A stretch of DNA of 64,000 nt from Clostridiales bacterium UBA7273 (GCA_002472405.1 DKRV01000032.1:99004-163003); one strand, 5' to 3'. Positions 33,955 through 44,182 are shown, counted from the stretch's first letter. The notes: generated by a model from the letters alone, not told the origin. Made by a program: numbers and translations.

Positions 33955-36900
33955 TCAGAAGCCTTCAAAGAGGTTTATCTGCGAGCTCTCCGGCATTTCG
34001 CCGAACGCGCCCATGCGGCGCAGTATTTCAAGGTGGGTCGTACTTACCTTGGGGCAGGCAGCGCTGACCTCCTCGATCGATATATAAGTATGTCCGGGCT
34101 TGGCGCAGTTTTCAAGATCCTCGGCGGCAGTTTCACCGAGGCCTGCGATTGCGACAAACGGCGGACGCAGCTTTCCGTCCTCGGTTATTTTGAACTTCGT
34201 CGCGCTCGACTCATAAAGGTCGATCGGCGCAAATTCAAAGCCGCGCATGTAAAACTCGTAAACCGATTCAAGCGTTGTCAGAATACTGTCCTCGTTGGCG
34301 GTCGCGTCTTCTTTCTGACGCAGATCATATATCTTGCGGCGCACTTCGTCAAGACCGGCAGTCATCATTTCAGCGTCGAAGCTGTTTTTCTGACTGCGGC
34401 GGTAGAAATACGCGCTGTAAAATGCCAGCGGCTCATGGACCTTGAACCATGCGATCCTGAACGCCATCATGACATATGCGACGGCATGCGCCTTCGGGAA
34501 AAGATACGCGATCTTGCGGCATGACTCGATATACCACTCCGGCACATCGAGCGCGCGCATCTGCGCCTCGGCATCGCCCGGGAACTCGCCGCTTTTTTTG
34601 ACCTTGCCCTTACGCACGGCCTCCATCGTTTTAAATGCAAGCGACGGCTCCATGCCCTTTTGAATGAGGTAGAGCATGATATCGTCTCGACAGCCGACGG
34701 TCTCGTTAACGGTTGCGATGCCGTTAACGATAAGGTCGCGGATATTGCCGGCCCAAACGTCGGTGCCGTGGGAAAAGCCTGACAGACGAACGAGTGTATC
34801 AAACTGCGTAGGCTGCGTATCGACGAGCATCTGGCGCGTAAAGCCCGTTCCGAACTCCGGTATGCCGATGCTGCCGGTTTTGCCGATGATATCGTCGTCA
34901 TCCGGAAGTCCGAGCACGGTGGGAGTTGTGAATATTTTCATTGTATCGGGGTCTGACAGCAATATCTCACGCGCGTTTACGCCCGTTGCATCCTCAAGCA
35001 TGCGGATCATGGTCGGGTCATCGTGGCCAAGCTCGTCGAGCTTCAGGAGGTTTGACTCCATGCAGTGATATTCAAAATGCGTCGTTATTATGCCGCTCTT
35101 GGGATCGTCCGCCGGATGCTGCACCGGGCAAAAGTCGGTAACGTCCATGTCCTGCGGTATGACAACAAGGCCGCCGGGGTGCTGGCCGGTAGTGCGCTTA
35201 ACACCGACAAGACCCTTTGCAAGGCGGTTTTCCTCGACCTTTGTGACCTTTATGCCTCGCTCCTCGAGATATTTTTTTACATAGCCGTAGGCCGTTTTCT
35301 CGGCAAGAGTGCCTATCGTTCCGGCGCGGAAAACGTGGTCCGAGCCAAAAAGCTCTTCGGTGTATTTATGTGCCTGCGCCTGATATTCACCGGAGAAGTT
35401 AAGGTCGATATCGGGCGTTTTTTCATTTCCCGGGAAGCCGAGGAAGGTCTCAAACGGGATATCAAAACCGTCCTGCCGCATAAGCGTTCCGCACTCGGGG
35501 CAATTTTTCGGAGGCATGTCCGCGCCGCAGCCGTATGAGCCGTCGGTTATGAACTCGGAATGCTTGCATTTGGGGCAGACATAGTGCGGCGGAAGCGAAT
35601 TGACCTCGGTAATGCCGGACATGTATGCCACGATAGACGAGCCGACGGAACCACGCGAGCCGACGAGGTAGCCGTGCTCGAGCGAGTTCTGAACAAGCTT
35701 CTGGGCGGACATGTAGATAACGTCATAGTTATGGTCAAGTATCGTAGTAAGCTCGGTATCGACACGCGATTTTACGATCTCCGGTGGATTATCTCCATAA
35801 ATATCTGTCATTTTCCCGTAGACAAGATCGCGCAGGTCACGCGCAGAGTTTTCTATCTTCGGTGGGAACAGATCCTTGGGCAGAAGCTCGATATCATCGA
35901 CCATATCGGCAATGGCACGCGGATTTTTGACAACTACCTCGTGCGCGATCTCGTCGCCGAGATAGTCAAACTCCCTGAGCATCTCATCGGTCGTGCGGAA
36001 GAAGATCGGGCAGCCGCGGTCGGCATCGGAGAATTTCTTTGCCGCCTGGAGTATCTTACGGTACTGCTCATCCTCGGCATCGAGAAAATGCACGTCGCTT
36101 GCGGCGATGACAGGCTTATTGAGCTGACGGCCGATATCGAGTATGCGGCGGTTATAGTCCTGCAAAACGCTTATGTCGCTGACAACGCCGTTGTCAACAA
36201 GGAATCCGTTATTGCCGAGCGGCTGAATTTCAAGATAATCGTAAAACGACGCTATGCGCTTGAGCTCGGAGTCGCTCGCGCCGTGCATGACTGCGCCGTA
36301 AAGCTCGCCCATACCGCAGGCGGAGCCGATCAGCAGCCCCTCGCGGTGCTTTATCAGCAGGCTTTTCGGCATAGTCGGAGTTTTGTAGAAATATTTAAGA
36401 TACGACTGCGAAACAAGTTCGTACAGGTTTTTAAGGCCGACCTTGTTTTTCACCAGCAGTATCATATGCCTTGACTTTGTATGGTCGGCAGGCTTGATGC
36501 GAGCATAGACCTCCTGAATATCGTTTACGGTCTTTGCGCCCTGCTGCGCGAGCATAGGCAGAAATCTTCCCATTATGCGCGCGACAACAAGTGCGTCATC
36601 CGACGCACGATGGTGGTTAAACTCCGGCAGGCTCAAGCGGTTTGATACTATGTCTAGCTTATGCCGCTTAAGATCGGGCAAAAGCGCGCGAGCCAGAACG
36701 AGGGTATCAATATAAACAGGTTCAAACTCAATTCCGCTGCGAGCCGCCGCAGCCGACATAAAGCCGGTATCGAAATCGGCATTGTGCGCAACTATCGGAC
36801 GATCGCCGACAAATTCGAGGAAGCTTTTTAATGCCTTGGCCTCGCTCGGCGCGCCCTTAACGTCGCGGTCGGTTATTCCGGTAAGCTGCGTGATCTCGGC

Positions 36901-37959
36901 CGGGATGTGCATACCGGGGTCAACGAAGGTGTTAAACGTTTCTTTTATCTCGCCTCCGGCATAGATAACAGCTCCTATTTCGGTCATGCGGTCGGAGCCT
37001 GCATTGAGTCCGGTGGTCTCAATATCAAAGGCCACCATTTCGTCGTTCATATCCCTGTCGCTGCTGCCGTGAACGGCAAGACTTCCGTCCATGTCGTTTA
37101 CAAAATAGCACTCGCAGCCATAGATGATCTTAACGCCGTGCTTTTTGCCTGCCTTCCACATATCGGGGAATGCCTGCAAAACGCCGTGGTCTGTGACGGC
37201 TATGGCCGGGTGTCCCCAATATGCCGCGCGCTTTACCACGGCAGCAGGATCGGTCAGAGCGTCGAGCGCGGAAAAACGGGTATGCATATGCAGCTCAACG
37301 CGCTTTTCCTCGGCGTTATCCGGGCGTATATATTTCTTTCCAACAACTATGTCTTTAGGCTCAAGGACTATATCCTCGTCATAGCGGCTGTAGGTAACAA
37401 AGCCGTTTATTATGAGGTGATCGCCGACGTTTATCTTGTTGATGATAGACTGATCGTCCTCTGCTCGCAGGAATTTTATGACCCTTATCGAGCCTGTGAG
37501 GTCGGTAATATCAAAGCTCAGCATGGCTCCGTCACGCTTTTTGAGCTTGCGGCTGGTCACCTCGAAGACATCGCCCTCAACAGAAACGCGGCCTGAATCC
37601 TGGTTAAGCTCGCCCATCGGCGTCGGAGATTTTTTGATGCTGTGCCCCATAAGCACCTTGCCGCTGCCTCCTGACGGCGCGGCAGATGCTGAAGAAGCCG
37701 AAACGGCAGTCTTTTTCTGTATCTCAGGACTGTCGGCAATAATGCTCGCCTTCAGCCCGTAGTCTGCGCGCAGAGCCGTGCATATCGAGTCAAGCTCCGC
37801 CGGTGCAGGAGTTCGCGCAAAATGCGCGCGGATGCTCATCGTTCCGGCTTCAAGGCTTATCTCGACATCGGTGACATATGCTTTTTCAAGGCCGCCGCAG
37901 CTTGATGCATGGCTCGCGGCGCCCGGGAATATTTCAAGAAATGATGTATGTTCGCTCAA
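33955..37959 (-). CDS. polC: DNA polymerase III alpha subunit, PolC type
   Basis: A 1334-residue replicative polymerase. In order: a short N-terminal domain (1-~80), an Ala/Ser linker, an OB fold (SVEGDVFEVTSRKL), a PHP domain (ELHMHTRFSALDAL and later VTDHGV) split by the proofreading exonuclease (VAFDIETTGLNAG), and the polymerase with PDIDLNFSGEYQ and KFYDVIY-like segments. PolC of B. subtilis is about 1437 residues, so the N-terminal part is shortened. The frame is open to 38010, but TTG 37959, one base after the ispG stop and 8 bases after AAAAGGA, is the best start. Confidence 0.96.
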   Translation of the reverse strand: MSEHTSFLEIFPGAASHASSCGGLEKAYVTDVEISLEAGTMSIRAHFARTPAPAELDSICTALRADYGLKASIIADSPEIQKKTAVSASSASAAPSGGSGKVLMGHSIKKSPTPMGELNQDSGRVSVEGDVFEVTSRKLKKRDGAMLSFDITDLTGSIRVIKFLRAEDDQSIINKINVGDHLIINGFVTYSRYDEDIVLEPKDIVVGKKYIRPDNAEEKRVELHMHTRFSALDALTDPAAVVKRAAYWGHPAIAVTDHGVLQAFPDMWKAGKKHGVKIIYGCECYFVNDMDGSLAVHGSSDRDMNDEMVAFDIETTGLNAGSDRMTEIGAVIYAGGEIKETFNTFVDPGMHIPAEITQLTGITDRDVKGAPSEAKALKSFLEFVGDRPIVAHNADFDTGFMSAAAARSGIEFEPVYIDTLVLARALLPDLKRHKLDIVSNRLSLPEFNHHRASDDALVVARIMGRFLPMLAQQGAKTVNDIQEVYARIKPADHTKSRHMILLVKNKVGLKNLYELVSQSYLKYFYKTPTMPKSLLIKHREGLLIGSACGMGELYGAVMHGASDSELKRIASFYDYLEIQPLGNNGFLVDNGVVSDISVLQDYNRRILDIGRQLNKPVIAASDVHFLDAEDEQYRKILQAAKKFSDADRGCPIFFRTTDEMLREFDYLGDEIAHEVVVKNPRAIADMVDDIELLPKDLFPPKIENSARDLRDLVYGKMTDIYGDNPPEIVKSRVDTELTTILDHNYDVIYMSAQKLVQNSLEHGYLVGSRGSVGSSIVAYMSGITEVNSLPPHYVCPKCKHSEFITDGSYGCGADMPPKNCPECGTLMRQDGFDIPFETFLGFPGNEKTPDIDLNFSGEYQAQAHKYTEELFGSDHVFRAGTIGTLAEKTAYGYVKKYLEERGIKVTKVEENRLAKGLVGVKRTTGQHPGGLVVIPQDMDVTDFCPVQHPADDPKSGIITTHFEYHCMESNLLKLDELGHDDPTMIRMLEDATGVNAREILLSDPDTMKIFTTPTVLGLPDDDDIIGKTGSIGIPEFGTGFTRQMLVDTQPTQFDTLVRLSGFSHGTDVWAGNIRDLIVNGIATVNETVGCRDDIMLYLIQKGMEPSLAFKTMEAVRKGKVKKSGEFPGDAEAQMRALDVPEWYIESCRKIAYLFPKAHAVAYVMMAFRIAWFKVHEPLAFYSAYFYRRSQKNSFDAEMMTAGLDEVRRKIYDLRQKEDATANEDSILTTLESVYEFYMRGFEFAPIDLYESSATKFKITEDGKLRPPFVAIAGLGETAAEDLENCAKPGHTYISIEEVSAACPKVSTTHLEILRRMGAFGEMPESSQINLFEGF

Positions 37960-37960
37960 T

Positions 37961-39013
37961 TTAAACGTCCTTTTCGATAAGGTCAATAAGTGCATCGCAC
38001 AGGCTATCATATGGGTAGGTCCCCAAAACCTCGCCGTGCTTAAACAGCAGTCCGCAGTCCTTGCCGCCGGCTATGCCGTAGTCGGCTTCCCGAGCCTCGC
38101 CCGGGCCGTTGACAACGCAGCCCATAACGGCGACGGTTATGTTCCGGTCGATGCCGGATATGCGCTTTTCGACCTCGTTTGCAAGGGATATTAGGTCGAT
38201 ATTCGTTCTTCCGCAGGTCGGGCACGATACAAGGCTTATGCCCTGCCTGAGCCCGACGGATTTGAGAATGGCTATGGCCGTTTTGACCTCCTCGACGGGG
38301 TCTGCCGTGAGTGAAACACGCACGGTGTCGCCTATTCCCTCGCTCAGAAGCGTACCTATGCCGACTGCGGACTGTATAGTGCCGTTCCATGCCGTACCGG
38401 TCTCCGTTACGCCGACATGCAGCGGATACGAAAGCTCGCCGGAGGCAAGCCGGTAGGCCGCAATGGTCAGCGGAACGGATGAAGATTTCATGGAAATGCA
38501 GATATCGTCAAAATCGTATTTATTCAAAAGCTCGATATGGCGCTTTGCGCTTTCAAGCATTGCCTCGGGGCACGGATGCCCATACTTTTCAAGCAGCGGT
38601 TTTTCAAGGCTTCCGCCGTTTACTCCGATACGGATCGGTATATTGCGCTTGCGGCAGGCTTCGGCGACCTTGCGGACGTTTTCCTCGCTGCCGATGTTGC
38701 CGGGATTTATGCGTATCTTATCTATTCCGCGCTCGGCAACCGCGAGCGCGAGGCGATAGTCGAAGTGGATATCCGCAACAAGCGGCATATCAGTCTCGGC
38801 TTTTATCTGCGAGATCGCCTCGGCCGCCGCCATATCTGGTATGGCAAGGCGCACGATATCGCATCCGGCGGCACGCAGACGCTTTATCTGCTCGACCGTT
38901 GCCTCAACATCGTGCGTTTTTGTATTGCACATCGACTGGACGGAGACAGGCGACAGCGCGCCTATCTCCACTCCGCCGACGGTTATTTTCTTTGTAAGCT
39001 TTCTTTCAAACAT
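37961..39013 (-). CDS. ispG: 4-hydroxy-3-methylbut-2-en-1-yl diphosphate synthase
   Basis: A 350-residue [4Fe-4S] enzyme of the MEP isoprenoid pathway. It begins with GGVEIGALSPVSVQSMCNTKTHD, has the RINPGNIGS segment, and carries cluster cysteines in SCPTCGRT and the Glu motif VMGCVVNGPGEAREAD. Together with dxr and uppS in the same cluster it supplies undecaprenyl phosphate for cell-wall synthesis. The ribosome site for polC lies at its 3' end. Confidence 0.97.
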   Translation of the reverse strand: MFERKLTKKITVGGVEIGALSPVSVQSMCNTKTHDVEATVEQIKRLRAAGCDIVRLAIPDMAAAEAISQIKAETDMPLVADIHFDYRLALAVAERGIDKIRINPGNIGSEENVRKVAEACRKRNIPIRIGVNGGSLEKPLLEKYGHPCPEAMLESAKRHIELLNKYDFDDICISMKSSSVPLTIAAYRLASGELSYPLHVGVTETGTAWNGTIQSAVGIGTLLSEGIGDTVRVSLTADPVEEVKTAIAILKSVGLRQGISLVSCPTCGRTNIDLISLANEVEKRISGIDRNITVAVMGCVVNGPGEAREADYGIAGGKDCGLLFKHGEVLGTYPYDSLCDALIDLIEKDV

Positions 39014-39017
39014 TTAC

Positions 39018-40061
39018 TCACCCCGTTATGATTCGTGCTATATCGTTATACATTATAAATCCCATCAGAAGCAGCAGGAGTACCATGCCGCCTGCATGGA
39101 TATATCCCTCGTACTTGGGATCGGGCTTTCTTTTCGTTATGGCTTCAAAAATGACTGTTACTATCATGAAAAACACTCTGCCGCCGTCAAGCGCCGGGAT
39201 CGGGAGCATGTTCATTATAGCAAGGTTAATGGCGATAAATGCCGAGAAATACAGCATGCTGTACACCGCGTCGGCAGTGCTCGCCGCAGAAGAGCCGACC
39301 TCGTTCATCATATCGACGATCCCGACCGGGCCTGCCATTTCGTCAACGCCGACCGCGCCGTGAATAAGGTCGCCGAGGCCGAGCCAGACAAGGCGCGAAA
39401 ACTCCTTGGCCGTGTTCCAGACGTATTCACATTTGACTCCGAAGGTCGCCCTTTCAATGCCCCACACGAAGCCGTATTTAAGTCCCTGCTCGCTCTCGAT
39501 TGTCGGAACAAGCTTCATATCGTTAAACTCGACCTTCTGCCCGTCGCGCAGCATGACGATATCGTAAACTCCGTTTCCGCGCTCAAGGAACATGGAAACG
39601 TCGCTTATGAGATATATTCTGTTGCCGTCAATGCTGTAAAACTCATCGCCGGCCTGAAAAGCATCGGCGCTGTTATACGCGCATCCGTCCAGAAAATCGT
39701 CGATTATTGGGGCGCGGAATGCCTCCGCACCGCTGTACATAATAACAATAAGGACAACGCCGAGCAGAAAGTTCATAAACGAGCCTGCGCACAAAATGGC
39801 AAGCCGCTTCCAGATGTTCTGGTTCGGAAAAGCGCGCGGATCATCTGACTCCTCATCCTCGCCCATTGCGCAGTAGCCGCCGATGGGCAGAATGCGAAGC
39901 GAATACTGCGTTTCACCTTTCTGCTTTTTGAAAATCGCCGGACCCATGCCTATCGAAAATTCATCCACTCGCACACGGCAGGCCTTTGCGGTTGCAAAGT
40001 GGCCGAATTCATGGATGGCGATAAGCACGCCGAACATAAGTATTGCGATTACTATATACAT
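39018..40061 (-). CDS. rseP: Site-2 membrane metalloprotease RseP/RasP
   Basis: A 347-residue M50 protease with about four membrane helices. The zinc motif is HEFGH (residues ~17-21) and the third ligand is in NMLPIPALDGGRVFF. A PDZ domain lies between (GCAYNSADAFQAGDEF). It clips transmembrane segments of anti-sigma factors and leftover signal peptides; it is not SpoIVFB, which lacks this PDZ arrangement. ATG 40061 overlaps the dxr stop as TAATG. Confidence 0.95.
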   Translation of the reverse strand: MYIVIAILMFGVLIAIHEFGHFATAKACRVRVDEFSIGMGPAIFKKQKGETQYSLRILPIGGYCAMGEDEESDDPRAFPNQNIWKRLAILCAGSFMNFLLGVVLIVIMYSGAEAFRAPIIDDFLDGCAYNSADAFQAGDEFYSIDGNRIYLISDVSMFLERGNGVYDIVMLRDGQKVEFNDMKLVPTIESEQGLKYGFVWGIERATFGVKCEYVWNTAKEFSRLVWLGLGDLIHGAVGVDEMAGPVGIVDMMNEVGSSAASTADAVYSMLYFSAFIAINLAIMNMLPIPALDGGRVFFMIVTVIFEAITKRKPDPKYEGYIHAGGMVLLLLLMGFIMYNDIARIITG

Positions 40062-41206
40062 TAAGAAAAATGCTCCCTGACAAATACTCTGGCCTGCTCA
40101 TCGGCAGCCAGTACAGCCTCAAGGTCGGGCTTATTAACTATTTCTATGCTTTCTACCGCCTGCAAAGCACAATCATATATCTGATTATAGCCGAGACGAT
40201 GGTTGAGAAACATTGCAACGGCAACTTCGTTTGCCGCGCTCATGATGCACGGAGCCGTGCCGCCGATGCGTGCGCAGTCCATTGCAAGCTTCAGGCACGG
40301 AGTTTTTTCATAGTCGGGCGCTTCAAAGGTCATATCCTTCATAGCGTAGAAGTCAAGGTGCGCAAAGGGCGACGCCTTGCGCTCGGGATAAGTCATCGCA
40401 AGCTGAATGGGAAGCCCCATATCCGGAACGCCGAGCTGCGCGATAACGGTTCCGTCAACAAGCTCGACCATGGAGTGAACGATGCTCTGCGGATGAACAA
40501 CTACCTGAATATCATCGGGCGTTACGCCGAAAAGGTGCATTGCCTCTATAAATTCAAGGCCTTTATTCATCATCGTTGCCGAATCGACGGATATCTTTGC
40601 GCCCATGCTCCAGTTAGGATGCTTTACCGCCTGCTCGGGCGTTACATTCTCAAGCTCCGCGCGGCTTTTGCCCCTGAACGGGCCGCCGCTGCCGGTGAGC
40701 AGTATCTTTTTCAGCTCTCCGGGCGCTCTTCCCATTAGACACTGGAAGATCGCAGAATGTTCCGAGTCTACGGGAACAATTTCGGCTCCTGCGGCTTTGG
40801 CCGCAGGTATGACGATCTCGCCGGCGCAAACGAGGGTCTCTTTATTTGCCAAAGCTATGCGCTTTTTTTCGCTTATAGCAGCAAGTGTAGGCTTAAGCCC
40901 CACGGATCCGGATACGGCAGTCACAACACAGTCGGCAGCATTCAGCGTTGCTGCTTCAATGAGCCCCTCCATCCCGCTGCCGACGCGAATATCGGTATCG
41001 GCAAGGCGAGTTTTTAGGTCTTTTGCCGCGTTTTCGTCAAATATCGCAACAAACTTGGGCTTTAATTCTCTTGCCTGCTGTTCGACAAGGTCTGTTTTTT
41101 TATTTGCCGTCAATGCGACGACGGGCACTCCCAAATGCTTTGCGGCAGCGATGCTCTGGCGGCCTATCGAGCCTGTCGAGCCGAGAATAGATACTGCTTT
41201 AATCAC
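40061..41206 (-). CDS. dxr: 1-deoxy-D-xylulose 5-phosphate reductoisomerase
   Basis: A 381-residue NADPH enzyme, second step of the MEP pathway. The NADPH loop GSTGSIGRQS is at residues 9-18. PVDSEHSAIFQ and HPNWSMGAKISVDSATMMNKGLE hold the metal and substrate residues. The start is GTG 41206 and overlaps the uppS stop as GTGA, with a GGAGGTG site upstream. In most Firmicutes cdsA lies between uppS and dxr; here it is absent. Confidence 0.97.
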   Translation of the reverse strand: MIKAVSILGSTGSIGRQSIAAAKHLGVPVVALTANKKTDLVEQQARELKPKFVAIFDENAAKDLKTRLADTDIRVGSGMEGLIEAATLNAADCVVTAVSGSVGLKPTLAAISEKKRIALANKETLVCAGEIVIPAAKAAGAEIVPVDSEHSAIFQCLMGRAPGELKKILLTGSGGPFRGKSRAELENVTPEQAVKHPNWSMGAKISVDSATMMNKGLEFIEAMHLFGVTPDDIQVVVHPQSIVHSMVELVDGTVIAQLGVPDMGLPIQLAMTYPERKASPFAHLDFYAMKDMTFEAPDYEKTPCLKLAMDCARIGGTAPCIMSAANEVAVAMFLNHRLGYNQIYDCALQAVESIEIVNKPDLEAVLAADEQARVFVREHFS

Positions 41207-41946
41207 GGTTTTACACCTCCGAAACGGCGGTCGCGGCTGTTATACGCTTCGATCGCCTTGTCCAATTCCTGCGGAGTGAAATCCGGCCACAGGGTGTCGG
41301 TATAATAAAACTCCGAGTATGCGCACTGCCAGAGCAGGAAGTTTGAAAGCCTGTACTCTCCGCCCGGGCGAATGAGAAGATCCGGGTCGGGAATGCCGGC
41401 AGAGTACATATAGTTTGAAAACATGTCCTCTGTGAGCTCATCTGTGACTTTTCCGGCAGCGTAGTCCTCGGCATATGCCTGCGCGGCGCGGACTATCTCC
41501 GCTCTGCCGCCGTAGTTTATGCAGATATTGGCCTGAAAACCTTCGATATCTTTTGATATCTCATCGGTCTCCGCTATAAGCTGCTGAAGCTGCGGAGAAA
41601 GGCGCGAAACGTCGCCGAACACCTTCATACGGATGTTTTTCTCGCGCATATCGCGTATTGCCTCGTGAAGATACTTATCCAGCAGCTTCATAATACCGCC
41701 GACCTCTTCCTCGGGGCGCTTCCAGTTTTCAGTTGAAAACGCGTACACCGTCAGGTACTCAATGCCAATTTCCTTGCAGTAGGTCGCGATATTGCGAAAT
41801 GTCTCCGATCCTGCAAGATGTCCTGCATTGCGCGGCAGGAGACGCTTTTTGGCCCAGCGGCCGTTGCCATCAAGTATTATGGCAATATGGCGTGGGAGGC
41901 ATTTTGCCTGCTCCCACGCCGCATTATTAGTGATATTCTCTGCCAT
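41203..41946 (-). CDS. uppS: Isoprenyl (undecaprenyl) diphosphate synthase
   Basis: A 247-residue cis-prenyltransferase. The catalytic ILDGNGRWAKKR is at residues ~24-35, followed by NAGHLAGSET, YAFSTENWKRP and the C-terminal LLIRPGGEYRLSNFLLWQ plus WPDF. It makes the C55 lipid carrier for peptidoglycan and teichoic-acid synthesis. Gene order frr-uppS-dxr places it with its substrate pathway; only 2 bases separate it from frr. Confidence 0.97.
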   Translation of the reverse strand: MAENITNNAAWEQAKCLPRHIAIILDGNGRWAKKRLLPRNAGHLAGSETFRNIATYCKEIGIEYLTVYAFSTENWKRPEEEVGGIMKLLDKYLHEAIRDMREKNIRMKVFGDVSRLSPQLQQLIAETDEISKDIEGFQANICINYGGRAEIVRAAQAYAEDYAAGKVTDELTEDMFSNYMYSAGIPDPDLLIRPGGEYRLSNFLLWQCAYSEFYYTDTLWPDFTPQELDKAIEAYNSRDRRFGGVKP

Positions 41947-41948
41947 GA

Positions 41949-42500
41949 TCAGATCTCGAAAAGTTCCTTTTCCTTTGCGTCCGCTATCGACTCGACTTCT
42001 TTGATATAGTCATCGGTCAGCTTCTGAATGTCCTTTTCAATGTCTTTGTAGTCATCCTCGGTGATCTCGGATGCCTTCTGCTGCTTTTTAAATTTATCAA
42101 TTGCTTCGCGGCGGATATTTCTGACCGCGACCTTGGACTCTTCGCCGTACTTCTTGACCTGCTTTGCAAGCTCCTTGCGGCGCTCCTCGGTCAGCTGCGG
42201 AAATACAAGTCTTATGACTCTGCCGTCGTTCTGAGGATTGATGCCCAGATCGGATGCGAGGATGGCCTTCTCAATTCCCTTGAGAACGGATGCATCCCAT
42301 GGCTGGATCATAAGAGAACGGGGATCGGGAACGGAAATGGATGCGACCTGCTGGATGGGGGTGGGCACGCCATAGTAATCGACAGTGATCTGATCGAGAA
42401 CCGCCGCGTTTGCCCGTCCTGCACGCACGGATGCAAGCTGAGTTTTCAGCACCTCCGCGGTCTTTTTCATTTTGCTTTCGATTTCTGGATATTTGGACAT
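41949..42500 (-). CDS. frr: Ribosome recycling factor
   Basis: A 183-residue three-helix protein. It shows KTQLASVRAGRANAAVLD, YYGVPTPIQQVASISVPDPRSL and GRVIRLVFPQLTEERRKEL. With EF-G it splits post-termination ribosomes. I start it at ATG 42500 (MSKYPEIESK), 9 bases after GGAGG; the six codons upstream are only the untranslated leader. It lies between pyrH and uppS. Confidence 0.98.
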   Translation of the reverse strand: MSKYPEIESKMKKTAEVLKTQLASVRAGRANAAVLDQITVDYYGVPTPIQQVASISVPDPRSLMIQPWDASVLKGIEKAILASDLGINPQNDGRVIRLVFPQLTEERRKELAKQVKKYGEESKVAVRNIRREAIDKFKKQQKASEITEDDYKDIEKDIQKLTDDYIKEVESIADAKEKELFEI

Positions 42501-42541
42501 GGTATTACCTCCTGACATTTATATGCGTTATATTAATTTGC

Positions 42542-43258
42542 TTACTTGGTCACAGTCGTGCCGAGCTTTTCACCCTGAAGCACGCGGACAATGTTTTCAG
42601 GCTCTGCAAGAGCAAAAACTATTACGGGGATGTCGTTATCCATGGCAAGGCTCGTTGCCGTGCTGTCCATTACGGCAAGATGCTGCGCAAGGACATCGTC
42701 GTAGCTTATGCTGTCATACTTGACAGCGCTCGGATCGACCTTCGGGTCTGCCGAGTATACGCCGTCGATGTTTTTGGCAAGCAGGATAGCGTCCGCTCCG
42801 ATCTCGGCCGCGCGGAGCACCGCTGCAGTGTCAGTCGAGAAAAACGGGCAGCCGGTGCCGCAGCCGAACATGACGACCTTGCCGGACTTGAGATACTCGA
42901 TCGCCTTATCGGTGCTGTATCTTTCGCCGACGCCCTGGATATCGACGGCCGTGAGCACCTTCGCCTCGCCGCCGGACTGGCGGAGAACATCGGCAAACGC
43001 AAGGCAGTTCATCGCCGTTGCAAGCATGCCCATGCGGTCTGCCGAGACGCGCTCGACATGGCCAGCTCCGTCCTTCACGCCGCGCCAGAAGTTGCCGCCG
43101 CCGACAACTATGCCGACCTCAACGCCCATTTGGGTGCATTTGTTGACCGTTTCGCAGACCTTTGACATGAAGTCAAAGTCAAAGCCGGTCTTTTTATCCC
43201 CGGCGAGCGCCTCGCCGCTTATTTTGATAAGTATTCTCTTATAAACAGGGTCAGACAT
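42542..43258 (-). CDS. pyrH: Uridylate kinase (UMP kinase)
   Basis: A 238-residue amino-acid-kinase-fold enzyme, UMP to UDP. Marks: ILIKISGEALAG at the start, VVGGGNFWRGV, DRMGMLATAMNCLAF, and GTGCPFFSTDTAAVLRA. pyrH-frr adjacency is universal in Firmicutes; rpsB-tsf, which often precede it, are not here, replaced by a transporter gene 15 bases upstream. Confidence 0.97.
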   Translation of the reverse strand: MSDPVYKRILIKISGEALAGDKKTGFDFDFMSKVCETVNKCTQMGVEVGIVVGGGNFWRGVKDGAGHVERVSADRMGMLATAMNCLAFADVLRQSGGEAKVLTAVDIQGVGERYSTDKAIEYLKSGKVVMFGCGTGCPFFSTDTAAVLRAAEIGADAILLAKNIDGVYSADPKVDPSAVKYDSISYDDVLAQHLAVMDSTATSLAMDNDIPVIVFALAEPENIVRVLQGEKLGTTVTK

Positions 43259-43273
43259 ATTCGATCTCCTTTA

Positions 43274-44182
43274 TTAAATATCAAGTATACCCAATATCAC
43301 TATGCCGGCAACCACGAGCAGTATGGAGGCGTAGTGCTTAAGTGAGAGCTTTTCCTTGAGGAAAATGCGGCTCCACACGACGGAGGCCACGCAGTAGGCC
43401 GAGATCATCGGTGCTGCAAGGGCGGCATGCGCTGTGTCGGCAAGTGCGTATATGTACGCAAACTGGCCGGCCGTTTCAAAAATCGCGCCGGTGTATTTGG
43501 GAGCCTCTCGCTTGGGGATGAGCTTCTGCTTTTTAACGCCGAGAACGTACACGGCGCACACGATGCCGACGACAAGGAAGGTCAGCTCATACGCAACGTT
43601 TGCAGAGTCCTCATTGAGGGTTTCGAGCACGCGGCTGTCGGCAAATGTGCCGAGCGCATCCAGCAGGCAGTAGATAACGGGAAGCGCTATTGCAAGCCAG
43701 CTTTTTGCATAGTGATGATTGCTTGCATCCTGACGTGCGCGGCGCAGCTCCTCATCCTCGTTTGCTTCCGTAAAGCCGAGGGCGATAACGCCGATGCAGA
43801 CAAGCGCAACTGCCGCAAGAGCCATCGGCGGAAGTCCGTTTATGCCCTGCGTTGCGAATATTAGCACAGCGACTATCGCGCCGGACGAGTTGCATATGGG
43901 CGAGGATATCGAAAGCTCGATATACCGCAGTCCGACATAGCCGACCGTCATCGAAACGATATACAGCATTGAAACGGGCAGGTATTTTAAAATTACCTCT
44001 CCGTTTATCGTAACGCCGCCGACGAATATCTCATACGCGGCATGAAGGCCCATCACAAGGCCGACGGCCATGACCATCTTCAGGTGACTGTATTTATCAT
44101 CAGAATCCTGACAGCCAATCTTTGAAAAAAGATCGGAACCACTCCAACACAAAAGCGCTATCAGCGCAAACCAAAACCACAT
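43274..44182 (-). CDS. Drug/metabolite transporter superfamily (EamA-type) membrane protein
   Basis: A 302-residue protein with about ten hydrophobic segments, beginning MWFWFALIALLCWSGSDLFSKIG. The two-fold EamA repeat shows in the pair of five-helix halves; the second ends with SVVWSRIFLKEKLSLKHYAS and a final helix. A charged loop (EANEDEELRRARQDASN) joins the halves. Substrate unknown. It is the first gene of the pyrH-polC cluster, so it may be co-transcribed, but I see no functional link. Confidence 0.85.
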   Translation of the reverse strand: MWFWFALIALLCWSGSDLFSKIGCQDSDDKYSHLKMVMAVGLVMGLHAAYEIFVGGVTINGEVILKYLPVSMLYIVSMTVGYVGLRYIELSISSPICNSSGAIVAVLIFATQGINGLPPMALAAVALVCIGVIALGFTEANEDEELRRARQDASNHHYAKSWLAIALPVIYCLLDALGTFADSRVLETLNEDSANVAYELTFLVVGIVCAVYVLGVKKQKLIPKREAPKYTGAIFETAGQFAYIYALADTAHAALAAPMISAYCVASVVWSRIFLKEKLSLKHYASILLVVAGIVILGILDI

